DNA from: RGIG8597 sp045133795
GTDB lineage: Bacteria > Spirochaetota > GWE2-31-10
DNA length: 59,522 nt
Reading direction: 5' to 3'
NCBI GenBank assembly: GCA_045133795.1
Contig: JBGUUT010000001.1
Span: 1 to 59,522, forward strand
Shown: piece after piece, positions 1 through 8,308 of the stretch
How the letters are laid out: the number at the start of each line of letters is the position of its first letter
Numbering within the stretch: the first letter of the stretch is position 1
Program-made: the position numbers and the translations under genes
Notes under the pieces: model-generated
What the model saw: only the letters and a program-made list of their open reading frames with translations
What the model was told of the DNA's origin: nothing
Databases searched by the model: none

Positions 1-84
1 TACGTAGCTTATAACATAGACTGTTAGGTCTTCGTATTAGACGAAATGCCTTCTACTATACTACTTCAATTTTGTCAATGAAAA

Positions 85-2262
85 TTATGATTTCTCCAAC
101 TTAAACATCTCTTCAAAGAAAACATTCAATTTTTCTCCGAATTTCTCCGTTTCCAATTTTAGTTCCTGTAAAAAGTCGTTATCTTCCAACTTACCTACAA
201 CAGAAAGCATTTCCTCTTCATTACGATATGTAATTTTTCTAAAAGAATCCTGGTAATCTTTGTATCTGGATTCTACTGAATTTTCATATATAAAAGATGA
301 TATTTCACTTACATCAGATAAAATATCCCTATAAATATCAGCATTAAATTCAAATACCGGTTTACTATAGAGGTATTCTAATAAATAAACGGCATAACGA
401 ACTTTATCCGTAAGATACGTCGCATGACATTTTTCATAAAAATCATGAACTGCATTCCATGACAAAATAACACCTTCATTAATTCCTTGTAATAACGTTT
501 TAACCCTCTCGCTAGGAATTATCTGCCCTCCGACATTTTCCCACGAAATAAAAAGTGGCATTGAATAAATTTTCTTCAATACATCTTGAGAAAAAACCAC
601 ATTCTCCTTTTCACAATATTCCATTAGCACTTTTACTGAAAAATACTTCATTGCTTTTCTGTATTCACGATATCCACGTATCGGACTAATTATTTTTGCA
701 CCATGTTTTTTCATTGCAGACAAATCTTCCAACACCAATTGATTGTCTGGATTTCTATGAAGAAAATCTTTTGCTTCTTGCCATGTATTTGCATCATCTT
801 TATTTTCCAACTTTCCGATACACTGCAACTGCTCTCTTGTCAAAGATATAATTCGCTCTAAGGCAAAATGCACTTCTTGCATACAATCCGGAGCCAAATA
901 CTCCATTTCTATATGTTGAGCTTTTATTATACGCTTGTCACGTTTAGCAAATTTAAAATTATTTCTGGCCAGTGCAAACATATTATATCGAAACCAATAT
1001 CCAGGTATAATTTTTACGGCAAAATCTTGCTTATCATTACTTACAAGCGAAAACGGATAAACAACATTTAATTCATGCGGATATGAACCTTTCGCAACCA
1101 ATGTAAAAGACGCAAATTTACTGTTATGCTTAAAGTCCGAACATAATCCCGGCCAAAAACCGCGTCCGGCAATAATTTCTCCGTCCGGACTGCGAGAATT
1201 ATGATTTGAACCAATCATCGCCCCTGCCGCAATATTAGATTGTCCGCAAACAGTCGACGCAATCAAAAAAGACGTATTATGATGTTGTTCATGAAACGGA
1301 TAAATCAAATTATTAAGAAGTTCACAACAAGAAACCGTTGAATTATCACCAAGAACTGAATTTAATAATCTCGCCCCATATTTTAACTGACAATTTCGTC
1401 CGATTACAAAACGAACTGCCACTGCCTGATAAAAAACTTTACTTGCATATCCCATGATACCGTTTACCATTTCAACACCTTCACCTATTTGAGATGGCTC
1501 TTCATAACTGGAACACACTGTCATATTTTTTAATTTGAAAGCACCTTTAATGTAAGCTGCATTTCCGATTTTTACATCTTTTATTAAACTTGTATTTTTT
1601 ATAACAACTGACTCTCCGACATAACCGAAAGTCGCTGATTTTATTGCAAAATCCCGTTCAGTAATTGCCACAAAATTAGCAAGCAATTTTTCGTCATCAC
1701 GATAACGGCTCCACAACGCTGCATCTGCCGGCAACATTGTTTCAAAAGGTAAAATCTTACGTCCTCCATTTTCATTTGCCACTTCCACCCAAACTCGCTG
1801 TTCTTCCGATTCTCCCGCTGCAAGAACTCCGTTACCGAATTTACTGTGATTGGTACAACTCATTTCTTGAATATTAAATAGAATAGAATTATTACCAATA
1901 TAATAATTGGACAAAAAGCCAACATTACGAATAACAACGTTATCTGCGATTACTGAAGATTCTATAAGCGAATTATAAATACCGATATCAAGAGTTAAAT
2001 CATGAAATCGCAACATACCTTTTTTCATTCTTCCTAAAACAATCGTTCCGGAAAATTCTGAATTCTGAATAAGATTAGGGTCGAAATCTTCGGTAACATA
2101 AATATTTTGCCATTCCGAATCCTTTGACTTACAACCGTTATTTTTCAAAACAACAATTTCTTCTTCAGTCAAATGACGATGAGAAGCTAAAAGTTCAGGC
2201 GTAATAGCAGCTTCAATAATTTTATCAATACTATCTTCCGTAATTAATTCTACTTTTTCCAT
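85..2262 (-). CDS. DUF4954 family protein with left-handed beta-helix repeats
   Basis: A 725-residue cytosolic protein (no signal peptide or membrane segment) that I recognise as DUF4954, a family of unknown function I associate with treponemes and Bacteroidetes. Roughly residues 75-400 contain short Val/Ile/Asn/Gly-rich repeats (for example IADNVVIRNVGF, IGNNSILFN, GESVVIKNTSLI, IGNAAYIKGAF), typical of hexapeptide beta-helix folds such as those in sugar-nucleotide acyl- and nucleotidyltransferases. The remaining C-terminal part is helical and charged. The ATG at 2262 is preceded by AGAGGA at good spacing. The gene follows the biotin transporter genes by 66 bp, so it may be cotranscribed. 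The 84 bp between its stop and the window edge holds only a weak inverted repeat. Family call fairly sure; no function assigned. Confidence 0.85.
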   Translation of the reverse strand: MEKVELITEDSIDKIIEAAITPELLASHRHLTEEEIVVLKNNGCKSKDSEWQNIYVTEDFDPNLIQNSEFSGTIVLGRMKKGMLRFHDLTLDIGIYNSLIESSVIADNVVIRNVGFLSNYYIGNNSILFNIQEMSCTNHSKFGNGVLAAGESEEQRVWVEVANENGGRKILPFETMLPADAALWSRYRDDEKLLANFVAITERDFAIKSATFGYVGESVVIKNTSLIKDVKIGNAAYIKGAFKLKNMTVCSSYEEPSQIGEGVEMVNGIMGYASKVFYQAVAVRFVIGRNCQLKYGARLLNSVLGDNSTVSCCELLNNLIYPFHEQHHNTSFLIASTVCGQSNIAAGAMIGSNHNSRSPDGEIIAGRGFWPGLCSDFKHNSKFASFTLVAKGSYPHELNVVYPFSLVSNDKQDFAVKIIPGYWFRYNMFALARNNFKFAKRDKRIIKAQHIEMEYLAPDCMQEVHFALERIISLTREQLQCIGKLENKDDANTWQEAKDFLHRNPDNQLVLEDLSAMKKHGAKIISPIRGYREYRKAMKYFSVKVLMEYCEKENVVFSQDVLKKIYSMPLFISWENVGGQIIPSERVKTLLQGINEGVILSWNAVHDFYEKCHATYLTDKVRYAVYLLEYLYSKPVFEFNADIYRDILSDVSEISSFIYENSVESRYKDYQDSFRKITYRNEEEMLSVVGKLEDNDFLQELKLETEKFGEKLNVFFEEMFKLEKS

Positions 2263-2328
2263 AAATCCTCTTTATATTTTGATTAATTAAGAATTAACAA
2301 GGCATACTGACAAAAAAAAAATTCTTTG

Positions 2329-3048
2329 TCAATTTTGAGAATAACTTCTGTTTATCACCGCTTTTCGAATCTCATCCGTCCGATGTAACATACAAGAAAT
2401 AACTCCCGAAAATTGAGCAGTCAAAATTTTTAATTTCAAAATAAAATTACAACGATTTTTTCTAAATGTTCTGGCTTTCACCGCAAGCCCGACTTGTTCC
2501 CAAACAAAAAAGATTTGCGGAATAAAATTAATCGAAAGCACAATTAATAACGGAAAATTCCACCGTTTTAATAAAGGAATTCTTTTCACTAAAAAACGTT
2601 GAATGCCTTCCGTTGATTCCAAAATCTCCATTTGAGATGTCGTTTCAAATATAATCATTGCCATAAGAGTTGTAATAAAAAAATGAACAATATACAAAAT
2701 TCCTTCCGGAATTTCAGAAAATATTATTTGTAACGGAAAAAAATCAACACAACGAAACAACAACACAAAACCACCGATTACAGGAACAAATAATAAGTTG
2801 CTTAAATGTGAAAACGGAGTTTTGGCACAAATAAAAAAAAATACAGTCAATATAAAATAAAAAAGTGTTCGAAAAAAAATTGCCGTATTAATAAACAAAA
2901 AATCTTTGTCAAAACTTTTAAAAAGAAAAGATTCCGAACTTGAAAAAACTCTTATTGAAATAAAAAAAAGCAACGCTATTTTTAATAGTGCGGGAAGTTT
3001 ATGAACCAAAGATTTTTCACGTCGATATACCAAAAAACTCATCGCCAT
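2329..3048 (-). CDS. bioN: Energy-coupling factor transporter transmembrane subunit (BioN/EcfT-like)
   Basis: A 239-residue integral membrane protein with about five hydrophobic segments, read as the T component of an ECF importer. It would couple ATP hydrolysis by the adjacent ATPase to the S component BioY. The cytoplasmic C-terminal half carries KARTFRKNR and NRSY near the end, which resemble the two Ala-Arg-X coupling motifs of EcfT, although the second is degenerate (Asn-Arg-Ser). It overlaps the end of the ATPase gene by 10 bp, so translation is likely coupled. The start at 3048 has AAAGGA six bases upstream. The biotin assignment rests on bioY in the same operon; as a sequence it is only an EcfT/CbiQ family member. 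Confidence 0.82.
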   Translation of the reverse strand: MAMSFLVYRREKSLVHKLPALLKIALLFFISIRVFSSSESFLFKSFDKDFLFINTAIFFRTLFYFILTVFFFICAKTPFSHLSNLLFVPVIGGFVLLFRCVDFFPLQIIFSEIPEGILYIVHFFITTLMAMIIFETTSQMEILESTEGIQRFLVKRIPLLKRWNFPLLIVLSINFIPQIFFVWEQVGLAVKARTFRKNRCNFILKLKILTAQFSGVISCMLHRTDEIRKAVINRSYSQN

Positions 3049-3767
3049 ATCAAATCCTTTACATTGATATATGAAACCAACGGATTACGTAAATTCCATC
3101 GTGACAAATCTTCTTTCAAACCATCTTCCGGCGTTCCGTCAAAATGAATTTTCCCCTTATCCAGTACGACAAAACGATTTGCCGCCGCCAAAATTTTTTC
3201 CAACTCATGAGTAAGAACAATTATAGTCTTCCCTTCAGCATGAAGATTTTCCAATATCGCACAAACTTGCTTTACTCCGCCCCAATCCAAATTTACAAAA
3301 GGCTCATCAAAAATTATTACATTACAATCTAACGCCAACACTCCCGCAACGGCAAGTCGACGTTTTTCTCCGCCGGATAGAAAACGTGCAGGAGCATATT
3401 TTTTTTCGATTAAACCACTTTTTGCCAATGACTCATCCACCCGTTCTGCCAATTTTTCTTTACGCAAACCGAGATTACGTACACCAAACGCAACATCTTC
3501 AAAAGGAGTTTCTCCTAAAATTTGCGAATCAGCATTTTGAAAAACAAGTCCGACTCGACTCTCATTATTAATTATTTTCCCGGATGTAGGCGGTTCGATA
3601 TCCGCTATAATTGACATCAAAACACTTTTTCCCGAACCATTAGAACCGGCAATTACAATAAAATCACCATCAAAAATTTTTAACGATACGCTGACAAGTG
3701 CATTTGCTCCATCCGCAAACGTCTTGCCGACATTATCAATTTCAATCAAACATTTTTTCTCTGTCAC
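3039..3767 (-). CDS. bioM: ECF transporter ATP-binding subunit (BioM/CbiO-like)
   Basis: A 242-residue ABC ATPase that would power biotin uptake with BioN and BioY. Visible motifs in order are Walker A GSNGSGKS (residues 41-48), Q-loop VFQNADSQ (75-82), ABC signature LSGGEKRR (130-137), Walker B VIIFDEP (150-156) and H-loop VLTHE (His187). All catalytic residues are present. The length fits the ECF A-component family. The start codon appears to be GTG, preceded only by a weak GAG-type ribosome-binding site, so expression may depend on coupling to bioY, which ends 15 bp upstream. Confidence 0.9.
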   Translation of the reverse strand: MTEKKCLIEIDNVGKTFADGANALVSVSLKIFDGDFIVIAGSNGSGKSVLMSIIADIEPPTSGKIINNESRVGLVFQNADSQILGETPFEDVAFGVRNLGLRKEKLAERVDESLAKSGLIEKKYAPARFLSGGEKRRLAVAGVLALDCNVIIFDEPFVNLDWGGVKQVCAILENLHAEGKTIIVLTHELEKILAAANRFVVLDKGKIHFDGTPEDGLKEDLSRWNLRNPLVSYINVKDLIWR

Positions 3768-3782
3768 AATTTTTCTCGACTT

Positions 3783-4352
3783 TTATCTTGAGATATAATT
3801 ACCGATTATCGGGCAAAATTTTCTTCCCAATAAAACAAGTAAAATCACCTTTATTATCGTTCCCGGAATAAACGGCACAACAACTAAAGTTAACGTCTTC
3901 ACAAAACCTGAATGAGTTACACGCATAAAACCAGCAACTCCGCAAGTAAAGATAATAATCATTGACATTACAACAGCCAAAATCAAAACAATATATTCTT
4001 TTGTTTTACATATCGAATATTTGAAAAAAAATTTAGTCAATATTCCGGCTGTAAATGCAGCAAATAAATAACCAATTAAAAAACCTCCGGTTATACCTTG
4101 CAAAATAACATGAAGTCCGGCTTTCCCCGAAAATACCGGAAATCCCAATATTCCCATACATAAGAAAATTATCACAGCTCCGACACCGTAAATCGGACCA
4201 AGCATTAAACCTGCAAAAATTGCAAGCATATCTTGAAAAACTATCGGAACACCGCCAAGAAACGGCACTTGTATAAAACAACCTACACATATAAACGCCG
4301 CAAACAAAGACATCAGAACCGTTTCGTTAGTTAATTTAATTTTTTCAGCCAT
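3783..4352 (-). CDS. bioY: Biotin ECF transporter substrate-binding (S) component BioY
   Basis: A 189-residue membrane protein with six predicted helices, read as BioY, the biotin-binding S component. Family-like features are the opening hydrophobic stretch around IQVPFLGG, the loop GLMLGPIYG, and GFPVFSG followed by GITGGFLIGY. First gene of a bioY-bioM-bioN operon, so the importer is complete and dedicated rather than relying on a shared ECF module. No biotin synthesis genes or BirA operator are visible nearby. The ATG at 4352 lacks an obvious Shine-Dalgarno and sits about 7 bases below a good -10 hexamer, so the transcript may be leaderless. Confidence 0.9.
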   Translation of the reverse strand: MAEKIKLTNETVLMSLFAAFICVGCFIQVPFLGGVPIVFQDMLAIFAGLMLGPIYGVGAVIIFLCMGILGFPVFSGKAGLHVILQGITGGFLIGYLFAAFTAGILTKFFFKYSICKTKEYIVLILAVVMSMIIIFTCGVAGFMRVTHSGFVKTLTLVVVPFIPGTIIKVILLVLLGRKFCPIIGNYISR

Positions 4353-4359
4353 GAAAACT

Positions 4360-4388
4360 TTTATAAAATATTCAAATAATTATTGCAA
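4360..4388 (-). promoter_or_regulatory. Candidate promoter for bioYMN
   Basis: On the minus strand TTGCAA (4383-4388) and TATAAA (4360-4365) are separated by exactly 17 bp. Transcription would begin near 4353, right at the bioY start codon, implying a leaderless or nearly leaderless mRNA. Confidence 0.5.
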
Positions 4389-4410
4389 TGTTCAAAACCG
4401 TGAAGACATA

Positions 4411-4446
4411 AAAAAACGTAAGCCGTTTTTATGACTTACGTTTTTT
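4411..4446 (-). terminator. Rho-independent terminator after the VWA lipoprotein gene
   Basis: Twelve-base arms (4411-4422 and 4435-4446, core CGTAAG/CTTACG) separated by a 12-base loop and flanked by A and T runs on both sides. It lies between the lipoprotein stop and bioY, both on the minus strand, so it should separate the two transcripts. Confidence 0.8.
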
Positions 4447-4460
4447 TTGTTTTTATGGGA

Positions 4461-7412
4461 TTAATTTTCTTTTTTAATTCCGTTGCTTGTAACTCTCCAT
4501 GTTCCCGGTGAAGAGGCTATCATATCCGAAACACAAAGTTTATTACCAATATTATTAGTTATCAATACACCGCAACTTGTTCTTCCTAAAATAGAGTAAA
4601 CATAATCACTTCCACTCTCTGTCATCTTTACTCCCGGCCAATTAGACAATATTGGTTCATCAGTACTAACATTCCAAGCATAGATGTAGTTATAATTATA
4701 AGATTTCGCAACCTTGATTATTATAGTATTTTCATCCCATCCATTGAATGTCGGCGATGTTTCATTACTTGAATGAAGCGGAGCTTTTTCTATTTTCATA
4801 ATAGTTCCCTTTGCATTTGCTTCCACAACTCCCCATTCAAAACTTGAATCTTCTTGCTTTATGATTTTCACATAATATTTTCCGTTTTCATATGTTGCCT
4901 TTAACAAACCGGAAGCTGATGTCGGTGACGTTGTATTACCGAGTAATAAATGACTTCCGTAGAAATAAATTGAATTACCGCTGTCAGGAGTTCCACAATC
5001 GATTTCATATTTTTCCATTCTGCCGGCAACTTCCAAATCTCCGTACATAATCTCATTAAGAGCCGCCTCAAATTGATCATCTTGGTCTATCGGATACCAA
5101 TTTCTGTCCGGGTCAGTCGGATTATTTGTTCCACCGGCAACAGCCATTTCTTGTAAACTTTTTGACAGCGAAGATGTCAAACTTCCGGCACTTATCCCCA
5201 TAAAGAATACCGGAACACCGTTAGCAGCCAACAAAGCTGATTGTTGAACTGCAGCAGAAAGCGGATTATCCGGAGCTCCGTCTGTAATAACAACTACAGC
5301 TTTACGTCTGTATTCATTATAAATATCACCTTCAATCTCAAATTTTCTCATATCTAAAATTCTTTTTAAAGATGACGCAACTGGAGTAGTCCATGGGGCA
5401 TCTATATCAGCGTATGAAGCTCTTATCACTTCCGCTGTATGACCTTTTGCCATTTTTAATAACTCTTTATCCGGTTTGTCATTCCAGAATGACGCAACTC
5501 CGATATTAAAATTCTTTGCCAACATTGCAGAGGCGTTATTCATTCGTTTCTTTAAAACTTCCATTCTGGACGGAGAATAACTTCGCATTGAACCAGAATC
5601 ATCAAGCAAGAAGTAAACATTCGGAGCTAAGATTGCTTCCAAATAAATCGAACTTTCCGCAACTAATGTTCCCGGATTTTCCAGAATAATCTCTTTTCCT
5701 TCTAAATCTGTAATCGGATTACCATCCTTATCAATCATTTTATCAACCAGATCGCCCTGTCTATCTCCATTCAAGTATCTGATATCATCAGCTAAAGTTG
5801 TAATTCTGATTTTATATTTAGTACTTAAATCAAAAGCCCCGCCTTTCATAATATCCTCAGAGATTGTCCATTCATAACAAGAATCGTTTTCTGTTTTTTT
5901 CGCAATGACATAATTTGCCACACTTGTATTCTCCGGTATAAGTTCAATCTTCACTTCTCCAGTAAATCCAACCCCTTCCCAAGTAATGTCATTTTGTGTT
6001 CCTATATAAAGTTTTTTACCGCTGGGAGCTATAAATTTTAAAAACGGATTATCCACTTTTTCCAAAGTAAACTGCATTGAAGATTCACTGAAAACATTTT
6101 CATCTTTTTGATTAAGTTCAACATCATATCTAAAAATTTTAATTTTATATTCCGAACCGTCAGCCCATTCATTTTTTTCATCCGGCAACGTCCATTTATA
6201 GAAACCGGTATTCGGGATATTTTCATCAATACATTCCACTACCGTTCCGTCATTTTTTATTAAATATAAAGACACATTATCTGTTTCCATATCAGTACTT
6301 AACCATTCAATATTTGCACTGATTGTATTACTTAAATAAAAATAACCTCCGTTTTTTTCTTTAGTAGGAGCTGTCAAATCTATGGTAGGTACAACTTTTG
6401 ATAATTTAAAAACTTCATCACTTTCATCTGACTTTACAACATCTGTACTTTCATCATTATCAGAAATAGTTGTGATTCTTATTTTATAATTTTCACCGAT
6501 ACCGTATTCGGCGTTTGACTTCAAATACCAATAACAACTTCCCTGATTCTCTGCTTTTTCTACAAGCATATATTCCTCTCCGGTTGCTGTATCTATCAAA
6601 TCAATCCTTACATAATCACAATCTATATCTTCACTCTTCCATTCAATAGTTGTCGAAGCCTTAAAAGTAAACTCTTCACCGCCATTCGGAAATATAACTG
6701 TAATTTTAGGATTAAGCTTACGGTTAACCTTTACTTTTACCGTATCATAAATCTCAGAATCTACAGTCGTCACTTTTATTGTAACTTCACCTTCCGCAAT
6801 CGCAGTAACAAGACCGTCTTGGTTAACTTTTGCAATACTCTCATCTGAACTTGTCCATGTAATTTTACTTCTGTCAGTCGCATTATCAGGTAAAACAATT
6901 GCCGTAAGTAAAAATTCATCTCCGGCAGTAAGCTCCAAACTTTCAGGTGTCACTGTTATGCTTTCTATATCAACATATTCAACCGGTTTTTCATAAACTA
7001 TAAAAGTTATAGTATCTGTTTTTTTACCATCCACAGTTGTCACCGTAATAATGGTTTCTCCGACTGCAATTGCAATTACAAGTCCATTTTCATCAACAGT
7101 AGCAATTTCAGGTTTCGAGCTTGTAAAAAAAACAGCCTTGTTTTCTGCATCCACCGGCAAAACAGTATATTCACACTTATACTTACCGCCGATATATCTT
7201 TCTATCGTTTTCTTCCCTTGCAATGAAACTGATTCAACAAGAATCGGTGCCGGCGGTAATTCCGGTTGAACTTCCGGAGTCGGCGGAATCGGTTCCTCCG
7301 TTTGCAAAAACGGATTGTTCAACGAACAACCGATTAAAATCATAAATGTTATTATTAAAAATAGAGCTTTTGAAATAAAATGCTTTCTATAACTTTTTAT
7401 CTTATTATTCAT
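4461..7412 (-). CDS. Large lipoprotein with Ig-like, von Willebrand A and starch-binding-like domains
   Basis: A 983-residue exported lipoprotein. It has a basic N-terminus, a hydrophobic segment and lipobox LIGC (Cys29). Next come a Pro-rich linker and two BIG2-type Ig-like domains (about 60-140 and 148-231, with the ATVDENGLV and AKVNQDGLV signature). Three repeats follow of the kind that open PNGGEEF and IEWKSEDID (Ser-Thr-rich Ig-like). A VWA domain follows from about residue 596, with MIDAS residues DDSGS near 603, TTP, and the ITDGAPD motif. The last about 90 residues (YIYAWN, then NWPGVKM) resemble CBM26-type starch-binding modules. The ATG at 7412 is chosen because GGAGG lies 6 bases upstream and the signal peptide begins there; an in-frame upstream ATG at 7478 has no such support. 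Divergent from nifU. Likely surface or periplasmic binding or adhesion; the ligand is inferred only. Confidence 0.85.
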   Translation of the reverse strand: MNNKIKSYRKHFISKALFLIITFMILIGCSLNNPFLQTEEPIPPTPEVQPELPPAPILVESVSLQGKKTIERYIGGKYKCEYTVLPVDAENKAVFFTSSKPEIATVDENGLVIAIAVGETIITVTTVDGKKTDTITFIVYEKPVEYVDIESITVTPESLELTAGDEFLLTAIVLPDNATDRSKITWTSSDESIAKVNQDGLVTAIAEGEVTIKVTTVDSEIYDTVKVKVNRKLNPKITVIFPNGGEEFTFKASTTIEWKSEDIDCDYVRIDLIDTATGEEYMLVEKAENQGSCYWYLKSNAEYGIGENYKIRITTISDNDESTDVVKSDESDEVFKLSKVVPTIDLTAPTKEKNGGYFYLSNTISANIEWLSTDMETDNVSLYLIKNDGTVVECIDENIPNTGFYKWTLPDEKNEWADGSEYKIKIFRYDVELNQKDENVFSESSMQFTLEKVDNPFLKFIAPSGKKLYIGTQNDITWEGVGFTGEVKIELIPENTSVANYVIAKKTENDSCYEWTISEDIMKGGAFDLSTKYKIRITTLADDIRYLNGDRQGDLVDKMIDKDGNPITDLEGKEIILENPGTLVAESSIYLEAILAPNVYFLLDDSGSMRSYSPSRMEVLKKRMNNASAMLAKNFNIGVASFWNDKPDKELLKMAKGHTAEVIRASYADIDAPWTTPVASSLKRILDMRKFEIEGDIYNEYRRKAVVVITDGAPDNPLSAAVQQSALLAANGVPVFFMGISAGSLTSSLSKSLQEMAVAGGTNNPTDPDRNWYPIDQDDQFEAALNEIMYGDLEVAGRMEKYEIDCGTPDSGNSIYFYGSHLLLGNTTSPTSASGLLKATYENGKYYVKIIKQEDSSFEWGVVEANAKGTIMKIEKAPLHSSNETSPTFNGWDENTIIIKVAKSYNYNYIYAWNVSTDEPILSNWPGVKMTESGSDYVYSILGRTSCGVLITNNIGNKLCVSDMIASSPGTWRVTSNGIKKEN

Positions 7413-7529
7413 GGCATTCCTCCATTTAAATATTTTTCTTAATATTATATTTATAGCAATCTCTATACCAGTCATCACGTTTCAATTTATCTACAGCATT
7501 AAAGCTACGGTAAAAACGAGAAAAGAATA

Positions 7530-7558
7530 TTGACAAACCATGTAAAGCTGTCTATATA
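7530..7558 (+). promoter_or_regulatory. Promoter of nifU-nifS
   Basis: TTGACA at 7530-7535 and TATATA at 7553-7558 with a 17-bp spacer, a near-perfect vegetative sigma promoter. The predicted start near 7565 leaves a leader of about 75 nt before nifU. Confidence 0.8.
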
Positions 7559-7584
7559 CTCTACTAAACTACTAGGAAATATAT

Positions 7585-7614
7585 CGGTTACTTAATTTTC
7601 TATCGAAGTAACCG
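7585..7614 (+). promoter_or_regulatory. Hairpin in the nifU leader
   Basis: Perfect 9-base arms CGGTTACTT (7585-7593) and AAGTAACCG (7606-7614) with a 12-base loop, between the promoter and the ribosome-binding site AAGGAG (7628-7633). There is no T run after it, so it is not a standard terminator. It could be an mRNA stability or translation-control element, or the DNA site of a dimeric regulator. Confidence 0.55.
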
Positions 7615-7639
7615 TTGACCGGTAAAGAAGGAGTTATAT

Positions 7640-8293
7640 ATGGACGGAATGGGATGGAATTATTCAGATAAAGTAAAAGAACATTTTCTTCGTCCGCATA
7701 ATGTTCTTGATGTAAATGAAGAAGAATATAATGCAGACGGAATAGGATATGTCGGTTCTCCGGCATGTGGCGATATGATGAAAATCTTCATCAAAGTGCA
7801 AGATAATAAAATCGTTGATTTAAAATGGCAAACTTTCGGTTGTGCAAGTGCTATCGGTTCAACTTCAATGTTAAGTGACATTGTCGTTCGTGACGGAGGA
7901 ATGTCACTTGAAGATGCATATAAAATCACTCCGGAAATGATTATTGCAGAATTAGGCGGACTGCCGTCAAATAAAATTCACTGTTCGGTTTTAGGCGACA
8001 AAGCATTACGTGAAGCTATCAACGATTATTACAGAAAAAGCGGACAACCGGAGAAAATTCCACACAACAAGGAAAGCAGAATCGTTTGTCAATGTCTTAA
8101 CGTCACAGAAGAAGACATAAAAATGGAAGTTCTTGAAGGCGTTAAAGATTTTGATGAATTACAAAAACGAACAAAAGTCGCAACAGGTTGTGGAAAATGT
8201 ACTGAAGAAGTAAAAACGCTTTTAGCACAATTTGTTGAGAAATATTACAAAGACCAAGTTTATACCGGCAGCAGTTGCGGAATAAACAAATAA
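7640..8293 (+). CDS. nifU: Fe-S cluster assembly scaffold NifU (IscU plus BFD-like domain)
   Basis: A 217-residue scaffold on which [2Fe-2S] and [4Fe-4S] clusters are built with sulfur from NifS. Residues about 5-130 are the IscU/NifU-N domain with the three ligand cysteines Cys43, Cys68 and Cys115, including the PACGD motif. Residues about 147-195 are a BFD-like [2Fe-2S] domain with CQC (150, 152) and CGKC (184, 187). The C-terminal NFU domain of classical nitrogenase NifU is absent, replaced by a short tail ending in a Cys-containing SSCGINK. Start supported by AAGGAG at 6 bases. It is first in an operon with nifS. Since no nitrogenase is seen, housekeeping Fe-S assembly is likely, feeding the Fe-S-rich hydrogenases encoded in this window. 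Confidence 0.93.
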   Translation: MDGMGWNYSDKVKEHFLRPHNVLDVNEEEYNADGIGYVGSPACGDMMKIFIKVQDNKIVDLKWQTFGCASAIGSTSMLSDIVVRDGGMSLEDAYKITPEMIIAELGGLPSNKIHCSVLGDKALREAINDYYRKSGQPEKIPHNKESRIVCQCLNVTEEDIKMEVLEGVKDFDELQKRTKVATGCGKCTEEVKTLLAQFVEKYYKDQVYTGSSCGINK

Positions 8294-8308
8294 TCAAAGG
8301 GTAAATTT

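Noticed and set aside
20..60. Inverted repeat TTCGT/ACGAA after the DUF4954 gene as a terminator
   Set aside because: Only five base pairs with interruptions and no T run in the minus direction.
868..1071. Plus-strand ORFs inside minus-strand genes (this one and dozens of similar size, for example 21275-21580, 23580-23918, 47025-47396, 56809-57243)
   Set aside because: They lie wholly or mostly within well-recognised genes on the opposite strand, lack ribosome-binding sites and show no domain.
2263..2328. Separate promoter for the DUF4954 gene (TTGACA near 2322-2332)
   Set aside because: No good -10 at 16-18 bp spacing; cotranscription with the bioYMN genes is as likely.
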